Assembly: GCA_022768065.1 (NCBI GenBank)
Contig: JALELS010000014.1
Location: forward strand, 62,001-126,000
DNA length: 64,000 nt
Origin: Ruminococcus sp.
GTDB taxonomy: Bacteria > Bacillota > Clostridia > Oscillospirales > Acutalibacteraceae
Reading direction: 5' to 3'
A model generated the notes under the pieces. It saw nothing but the letters and a program-made list of their open reading frames with translations. It did no database searches and was not told the origin of the DNA. Position numbers and translations under genes: made by a program. Shown one piece after another: positions 59,172 through 64,000 of the stretch. The number at the start of each line of letters is the position of its first letter. Position 1 is the first letter of the stretch.

Positions 59172-60127
59172 TTTCTTTTCTCCTCATTTTTCTCATATGC
59201 TTTGATTATATCCTGCACTAACTTGTGCCTTACTACGTCCTTTTCCGTGAACGTATTTATTGAAATATCCGGAACATTTCTGAGTATTCTCATAGCGTCG
59301 GTAAGCCCTGACCTCTTACCGTCCGGAAGGTCTATCTGAGTAACGTCGCCGGTAACTACCATTTTTGAATTGAAACCGAGACGGGTCAAAAACATTTTCA
59401 TTTGCTCGCGTGTGGTATTTTGCGCTTCGTCAAGTATTATAAAACTGTCGTCAAGAGTTCTGCCGCGCATATAGGCGAGCGGCGCCACCTCAATAGAGCC
59501 GCGTTCCTGATAACGCGCAAACGACTCCGCACCGAGCATATCAAAAAGCGCGTCATACAGCGGACGCAGGTACGGGTCTACTTTTTGCTGTAAATCACCC
59601 GGCAAAAATCCAAGCTTTTCGCCTGCTTCAACCGCAGGGCGGGTTAAGATAATACGGTTTACTTCTTTTGCGCGGAAAGCCGTAACCGCCATAGCCACGG
59701 CAAGATACGTTTTGCCGGTGCCTGCGGGACCCGCGCCCAAAACTATCGTATTTTTGCGTATTGCTTCAACATATTTTTTCTGCCCCAATGTCTTGGGCTT
59801 TACGGGTTTGCCCTTAGAGGTTATGCAGACGCAATCGCCCGATAAGGACATAAGCTTGTCCTCTTCGCCGTCCTTAACGAGCGATATAACGTAACGCACG
59901 TTTTGGTCGGAAAGAGATTCGCCCTTATTTATAAGAGCCAAAAGGCGTTCTATGGCGGTTGTGGCCTTAGCCACATTTTCCGCCTCGCCGCTTATTTTAA
60001 GGTCGGAGCCACGGTTTAAAACCGTGACCGAAAACTCGTTTTCGATAAGTTTTATATTCTCGTCAAAGCTGCCGAATAAGCTTACGGCATTTTCCATACG
60101 GTCAATGCTGAGAACCTGCTCAAACAC
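59168..60127 (-). CDS. phoH: PhoH family ATPase
   Basis: The 319-residue protein has an N-terminal KH-like region and the ATPase core GAGPAGTGKTYLAVAMAV. ILTRPAVEAGEKLGFLPGDL and FIILDEAQNTT (Walker B) follow, as does VTGDVTQIDLP. PhoH is linked with YbeY in RNA metabolism. The start is GTG 60127, with AAGGTGG about 7 nt upstream; the first internal methionine is too deep. Confidence 0.94.
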   Translation of the reverse strand: MFEQVLSIDRMENAVSLFGSFDENIKLIENEFSVTVLNRGSDLKISGEAENVAKATTAIERLLALINKGESLSDQNVRYVISLVKDGEEDKLMSLSGDCVCITSKGKPVKPKTLGQKKYVEAIRKNTIVLGAGPAGTGKTYLAVAMAVTAFRAKEVNRIILTRPAVEAGEKLGFLPGDLQQKVDPYLRPLYDALFDMLGAESFARYQERGSIEVAPLAYMRGRTLDDSFIILDEAQNTTREQMKMFLTRLGFNSKMVVTGDVTQIDLPDGKRSGLTDAMRILRNVPDISINTFTEKDVVRHKLVQDIIKAYEKNEEKRK

Positions 60128-60173
60128 TAAAAAACCACCTTAGATAATTTTCTGTCGATATTGAATATATAGT

Positions 60174-60190
60174 ATCACAATTTTTGTGAT
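60174..60190. repeat. inverted repeat in the yqfD-phoH gap
   Basis: ATCACAA and TTGTGAT flank TTT (17 bp in all). It lies in the 69-bp gap ahead of phoH. No T-run follows on the minus strand, so a protein site or short hairpin is possible. Confidence 0.4.
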
Positions 60191-60196
60191 TAGTCA

Positions 60197-61357
60197 CTAA
60201 TTTTTTTCAACAAAAATCTCGCTCTCTACGCCTATTTGTTTTTCACATTTGTATGTTCCGCCGATTTTCGCGCCGTTTTTTTGGATATCGGAAGAAATAA
60301 CCTTTGTCCCTGAAATTTCTTTTCTGCAAAGGTCGGTATATTTCTTCGCCGACAAAAGTTCCTTGTATTTTTCGTCGTCTACGGTAAATTCCTTATTGTA
60401 CTCGGTTGACCTCTCTCTTATAATCCCTATCGGTAAAACGACCTTGCCGTTTGCCGCATAACTCTCCGCCGCATACATGCAGTCATACTCGGGCAAAGTT
60501 CCGAGCGGTATTCTGATTTTGAAAAAGCACAGCGTATACCTTATCTTTTCACGCGATGCCGTGCAAAATTCCGAATTTTCAAAATCCGACGAAATGTTTT
60601 TTTCGACTTCCGCGTAAACATTGCCCGCCGCATGGACAAGCGTCTCGGTTTTGTCGAGATTTGTCTTTACCCCGGATATAAGAAGATCGCCTTTTAACAC
60701 AGCCGACCCCGTTTTTATTTCCTCCTGCCCCGAATACAGCTGCACCTTAGTCACTACTCCGTCCTCCGACGCCACTATATTGCACGGAGTTTCGGTGTCC
60801 TCAATTTTCGGCGCAGGCACGCTTTCACGCACCTCCACGGACGCATTCGAGCCGTTCAGATTAACGGCGGCAAACGACAAATCGCCGTCAAATATTTTTA
60901 AGGCTTCGTCTGAGATTTCTTTTGCGTTTATATCTCGGCGCTTTGCCCCCGGTTTTACCCCGAGCTCGGAAAACACGCTCAGAATTTGCTCGTCGGATAT
61001 GGTTTCGTTTCCGCTGACGGATACGGTCCATATCATAGTCGATAAATACGACACGGTGATTATCGCTGCCGCCACGCCTATGACAAGGCCGATTCGCTTT
61101 CGCTGTTTGAAATTAAAAAACGGCAGACCTGTTTTTTTGACTATTTTCGGCTTTACTCCGGAACGCCTGACCGCCTCACGGATATTTTTATAGTCACGAA
61201 GCGTCGTTTTGGCATAGAGTTTGTCTTTTACACGTTTCACATCCCATAATCTGACGCGGTAAACGGAGCACAAATTTATAAAACGTTCCGGAAAACCGCC
61301 CTCCGCGCAAAATTCGACATATCCGAAAAGGAATCTCAAAAAACGTATCAAAAGCAT
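60197..61357 (-). CDS. yqfD: sporulation protein YqfD
   Basis: YqfD is a SigE-type mother-cell protein needed for efficient sporulation. The 386-residue protein starts LLIRFLRFLFGYVEF, the conserved YqfD start. After a basic region it has one membrane helix (RIGLVIGVAAAIITVSYLS) and an extracytoplasmic part with a POTRA-like start WTVSVSGNETIS. ATG 61357 is the family start, although its ribosome site (GGGATAAGTG) is weak; the frame extends 25 codons further. It follows yqfC after 8 nt. Confidence 0.92.
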   Translation of the reverse strand: MLLIRFLRFLFGYVEFCAEGGFPERFINLCSVYRVRLWDVKRVKDKLYAKTTLRDYKNIREAVRRSGVKPKIVKKTGLPFFNFKQRKRIGLVIGVAAAIITVSYLSTMIWTVSVSGNETISDEQILSVFSELGVKPGAKRRDINAKEISDEALKIFDGDLSFAAVNLNGSNASVEVRESVPAPKIEDTETPCNIVASEDGVVTKVQLYSGQEEIKTGSAVLKGDLLISGVKTNLDKTETLVHAAGNVYAEVEKNISSDFENSEFCTASREKIRYTLCFFKIRIPLGTLPEYDCMYAAESYAANGKVVLPIGIIRERSTEYNKEFTVDDEKYKELLSAKKYTDLCRKEISGTKVISSDIQKNGAKIGGTYKCEKQIGVESEIFVEKN

Positions 61358-61365
61358 AGTATCAC

Positions 61366-61656
61366 TTATCCCGTAAATTCGATTGAAATTATGCTGCCCT
61401 TTATTACCGACTGTTCGTCGGAATACGAGCAAAGCGTGAGATCGCTGCCGCGAAAAGTCACGGTAAGAGAACCCGCATTTAAGGAAATTTTGTCGTCGTC
61501 ATACTCGGATATGCCGAGACAACCGTCTATAACCGCCTCGCGATTTCCCTCAAACTCTATATGCGGTACCGACGGGCTCAAAATTTTAGGCATATCAAGA
61601 GCGTTTGCTATTTTTTGTTCGGGCACTTTTTTTCGTTGTTTTCTTTTTGCGGTCAA
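61366..61656 (-). CDS. yqfC: sporulation protein YqfC
   Basis: The 96-residue member of the YabP/YqfC family has HIEFEGNREAVIDGCLGI and SLTVTFRGSDLTLCSYS, which are conserved there. Related YabP is a coat-associated mother-cell protein. The start is TTG 61656 with GGAGGGG about 6 nt upstream. It is divergent from the SpoVV-like gene. Confidence 0.92.
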   Translation of the reverse strand: MTAKRKQRKKVPEQKIANALDMPKILSPSVPHIEFEGNREAVIDGCLGISEYDDDKISLNAGSLTVTFRGSDLTLCSYSDEQSVIKGSIISIEFTG

Positions 61657-61707
61657 AATTCACCCCTCCGAAAAGACATTTTGTGTTTGTTTCTTGCCTT
61701 TTTAAGT

Positions 61708-61736
61708 TCATATATAAATATGCCTTTTCATATATT
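61708..61736 (+). promoter_or_regulatory. SigE-like promoter of the spoVV-like gene
   Basis: TCATATA (61708-61714), 14-nt spacer, CATATATT (61729-61736). It matches the Bacillus SigE pattern (KMATATT, 14-15 nt, CATACAHT) with one mismatch in each element. B. subtilis ylbJ/spoVV is a SigE gene. Confidence 0.5.
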
Positions 61737-61761
61737 TAAATTACGGAAAAGGGTGAAAAGA

Positions 61762-62826
61762 ATGGATAAAAAGCAATATCGAAAATATATCGTTCCCGTT
61801 ATACTGACTGCCTTTGTGTGCCTGTTTTTGTTTACAAAGCCCGAAGTATGCTCCGAGGGCGTCAGGAGCGGAATACTTTTGGCGGCGGAAACGGTTGTGC
61901 CGTCGCTGTTCCCTTTTATGGCGGTGGCATCCTTTCTTTTGCGCTCGGGACTAGGCGAAGCCATGGGAAAACCGTTTGATAAGGTATGCGAAAAGCTGTT
62001 TTCGCTTCCCGGAGTTTTGGCTCCGGTTATTATTATGTCGCAGATAGGCGGATTTCCCATAGGCACCAAAATGACATATGAATTGCTCAGAAAAAATGCG
62101 ATAACCGAAAACGAGGCGCAAAGAGCCTGCCTTTTTTGCATAAACGCGGGTCCCGCCTTTGTGATAGGAACGGTCGGCTCTGAAATGCTCGGAAGCGTCA
62201 AAGCGGGCATACTGCTATACATATCCACCGTTTCCGCGTCGTTTTTCACAGGTGTTTTTTCAATGGCTCTGCGTGACAAATCGGCGGTACAAAAGAAAAA
62301 AGGCGAAACGCCGTTTGCTCTTCATGACCCTGTAAATTCTTTTGTATATTCCGTGAGCGACGCCACAAACGAAGTGATAAAAATATGCGCCTGGGTGGTT
62401 ATTTTTAAAACCGTGTGCGACGTTTTGTCTACCTTGCCCGTTCCGTCCGGAGCAGCGTTGTTCTTTGAATTTATACTCGAAGTCACCAACGGCTGCCGCG
62501 CCGCCGCAGGCAAGGTTCCGATACCTGCCGTAGTGGCAATAATATCATTCGGCGGTCTGTCGGTACATTGTCAAATAATGTCGTATCTCAGATACACAAA
62601 ACTCAAAATGCGTTATTTTTATACGGCAAGAGCGGTATGCGCGTCTTTTTCGGCGATAATATGTATGGAACTGTTAAAAGTCTTTCCGTGTGAGGTTTCG
62701 GTATTTGCAACCGACAGCACCGTAACTCCGACGGCCTATTCGGTTTCCGTGCCTGCACTTGCGGCGCTGCTTATAATGAGCGCACTGCTCATCTTTGAGG
62801 TTGATTCGGATAAAAAAATATGTTAG
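61762..62826 (+). CDS. spoVV: YlbJ/SpoVV-like sporulation membrane protein
   Basis: The 354-residue polytopic protein has the nucleoside-recognition (Gate) domain pattern of YlbJ: AAETVVPSLFPFMAVASFLL, then PVIIMSQIGGFPIGTKM and FCINAGPAFVIG. In B. subtilis SpoVV carries dipicolinate out of the mother cell toward the forespore. With dpaAB also in the window, a role in dipicolinate transport is likely but remains inference. ATG 61762 follows AAAAGGGTG; the frame extends back to 61561 over the promoter and is not used. Confidence 0.8.
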   Translation: MDKKQYRKYIVPVILTAFVCLFLFTKPEVCSEGVRSGILLAAETVVPSLFPFMAVASFLLRSGLGEAMGKPFDKVCEKLFSLPGVLAPVIIMSQIGGFPIGTKMTYELLRKNAITENEAQRACLFCINAGPAFVIGTVGSEMLGSVKAGILLYISTVSASFFTGVFSMALRDKSAVQKKKGETPFALHDPVNSFVYSVSDATNEVIKICAWVVIFKTVCDVLSTLPVPSGAALFFEFILEVTNGCRAAAGKVPIPAVVAIISFGGLSVHCQIMSYLRYTKLKMRYFYTARAVCASFSAIICMELLKVFPCEVSVFATDSTVTPTAYSVSVPALAALLIMSALLIFEVDSDKKIC

Positions 62827-62860
62827 CATAGTGTTATACTGTTTAATCGGGGTGAAACGG

Positions 62861-63076
62861 ATGAAAGACAAAATGCTCGGCGGAGATATTTCTCCGAAAT
62901 GCGAATACTGTGAATTTTCAACACCTACAAAAGACGGCGATACGGTGCTATGCCCCAAAAAGGGCGTTGTATCAAAGGATTGGTGCTGTAAAAAATACAA
63001 GTATGATATTTTTAAACGCGAGCCGAAATTACACCCGACAGCGCCCGAATTCTCAAAAAGCGATTTTGAAATTTAA
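62861..63076 (+). CDS. small Cys-rich conserved hypothetical protein
   Basis: The 71-residue protein has six cysteines in the pattern CEYCEF, LCPKKG and WCCKKYKYD, suggesting zinc or Fe-S binding. I know similar short proteins from Clostridia but no function. ATG 62861 follows GGGGTGAAAC. It is 34 nt after the SpoVV-like gene on the same strand and is followed by a strong terminator, so the two are probably one transcript. Confidence 0.75.
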   Translation: MKDKMLGGDISPKCEYCEFSTPTKDGDTVLCPKKGVVSKDWCCKKYKYDIFKREPKLHPTAPEFSKSDFEI

Positions 63077-63082
63077 CGCAAA

Positions 63083-63126
63083 AGCCGTCCGAGAGACAAA
63101 AACAGTTCTCGGGCGGCTCTTTTTTC
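63083..63126 (+). terminator. terminator after the small Cys-rich gene
   Basis: AGCCGTCCGAGA pairs with TCTCGGGCGGCT (one G-T pair) and is followed by a run of T's. Confidence 0.9.
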
Positions 63127-63156
63127 GGTAAAAAAAGCGAATATATGTTTAAGAGA

Positions 63157-63184
63157 TTGAAAAAGCAGGCAAAAGTGATATACT
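63157..63184 (+). promoter_or_regulatory. promoter of the ABC exporter gene
   Basis: TTGAAA (63157-63162), 16-nt spacer, TATACT (63179-63184), about 30 nt upstream of the start codon. Confidence 0.55.
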
Positions 63185-63212
63185 ATTATAATCACATTTT
63201 AAAGGAAAAACT

Positions 63213-64000
63213 ATGAAAAAGTATTACGCACTTTACAAAAAGCAATTTATTTTAGGTCCGGCGTTTAAACTCGCCGAGGCAATACTTGAGCTTTTGGTTC
63301 CGCTCGTTATGGCAAGGATAATCGACGTGGGAATCAAAAACGGCGACATACCCTACATTATAAAAATGGGACTTTTGATGATAGGGCTCGGCATAATGGG
63401 TCTTTTGTGCGCCATAGTATGTCAATACAGCGCCGCCGTTGCCCAGCAGGGAGTGGGCACGGAAATCAGAAACGATATGTTTAAAAAAATAAACTCCCTT
63501 GCGCAAAGCGATATTGACGCCTTTTCTTCGTCATCGCTTATAACGAGAATTACAAACGATGTAAACCAGATACAGTCGGGCGTTGCAATGTTTATACGCC
63601 TTATGTTCCGCTCGCCGTTTTTAATAGCCGGTTCGCTTATTATGGCGATGAAGCTTGACCTTAAAATGTCGATAATCTTCTTTGTCGCCGGTCTTTTTGT
63701 AAGTCTTATTATGTACTATGTTTTGACTAAGAGCCTGCCGCTTTACAAGGTTATACAAAAGGTGCTTGATAAGGTCTCGCTCGTTGTCAAGGAAAATCTT
63801 TCCGGCGTCAGAGTTATACGCGCATTTTCAAAAAGCAATCACGAAAAAGAACGCTTCGCCGAAAAGAATGACGAGCTGACTAAGATAAACTTCCGCGTGG
63901 GCAGCCTTTCGGCGCTTTTAAATCCCATGACATTTGCGGTAATGAATCTTGCAATAGTTGTTCTGCTGTATTTCGGCGGTAAAAACGTATATTCGGGCGA
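63213..64000 (+). CDS. type I ABC exporter, N-terminal membrane domain (partial)
   Basis: The frame runs off the right edge. The visible 262 residues form an ABC exporter transmembrane domain: several hydrophobic helices and the typical SLITRITNDVNQIQSGV segment. KENLSGVRVIRAFSKSNHEKERF, the coupling-helix region, follows. The nucleotide-binding domain is outside the window. AAAGGA precedes ATG 63213. Exporters of this kind often come as heterodimer pairs; the substrate is unknown. Confidence 0.85.
   Translation, partial: MKKYYALYKKQFILGPAFKLAEAILELLVPLVMARIIDVGIKNGDIPYIIKMGLLMIGLGIMGLLCAIVCQYSAAVAQQGVGTEIRNDMFKKINSLAQSDIDAFSSSSLITRITNDVNQIQSGVAMFIRLMFRSPFLIAGSLIMAMKLDLKMSIIFFVAGLFVSLIMYYVLTKSLPLYKVIQKVLDKVSLVVKENLSGVRVIRAFSKSNHEKERFAEKNDELTKINFRVGSLSALLNPMTFAVMNLAIVVLLYFGGKNVYSG

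Overview
The window reads as the chromosome of an anaerobic, spore-forming Firmicute of the class Clostridia, probably near the Ruminococcaceae/Oscillospirales. The evidence is dipicolinate synthase (dpaAB), YqfC/YqfD and a SpoVV/YlbJ-like protein (sporulation), meso-diaminopimelate-type MurE, a T-box leader on thrS, MutS2/YlxM/KhpA, a stand-alone dockerin protein, and A/T-rich SigA-type promoters with 17-bp spacers. The genus call is inference. Most genes are on the minus strand.

Layout from left to right: 1-330, 3' end of a histidine-phosphatase gene. 408-18120, a division and cell wall (dcw) cluster transcribed leftward as mraZ-rsmH-ftsL-ftsI-murE-murF-mraY-ftsW-murG-murA-ftsQ-ftsZ. The convergent dpaAB pair and then murC lie beyond ftsZ; murD and ftsA are absent. 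18188-19701, hisH-hisF. 19775-25664, an apparent operon of a TetR regulator, a frameshifted collagen-like lipoprotein and a 1270-residue sortase-anchored surface protein. 25721-25992, tRNA-Tyr and tRNA-Thr. 26182-28858, a flippase and a glycosyltransferase. 28898-30392, a Crp/Fnr regulator divergent from an Fe-S protein with a shared palindrome. 30397-35410, a tail-anchored phosphoesterase, thrS with its T-box, and azlCD. 35413-38336, a heavy-metal export locus (P-type ATPase, free HMA chaperone, CadC-like repressor). 38376-38621, tRNA-Glu and tRNA-Met.

38657-47622 is a complete ornithine/arginine cluster transcribed leftward as argG-H-C-J-B-D-F, with ArgR-type boxes upstream of argG. 47631-49060 holds a secreted, membrane-anchored phosphoesterase. 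49148-52871 is the ylxM-ffh-rpsP-khpA-rimM-trmD translation and secretion operon. 52880-53925 is a small lipoprotein plus dockerin pair. 53957-61656 is a housekeeping and sporulation run: yqfC-yqfD-phoH-ybeY-dgkA-era-yqzL-recO-mutS2. The right end holds a rightward SpoVV-like gene with a SigE-like promoter, a small Cys-rich protein, and the start of an ABC exporter.

The points most worth a second look are: the dual-coding murA/ftsQ overlap; two intergenic tandem repeat arrays (102-bp and 106-bp periods); the single-base deletion in the collagen-like lipoprotein; the paired secreted proteins sharing an NA(A)VIDW C-terminus; a Crp-type palindrome centred at about -41.5 of an Fe-S protein promoter; and promoters (azlC, ylxM, ftsZ) that fire directly into a hairpin. 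I did not see an unmistakably new defence or mobile system. No insertion sequence, phage or CRISPR array is visible.
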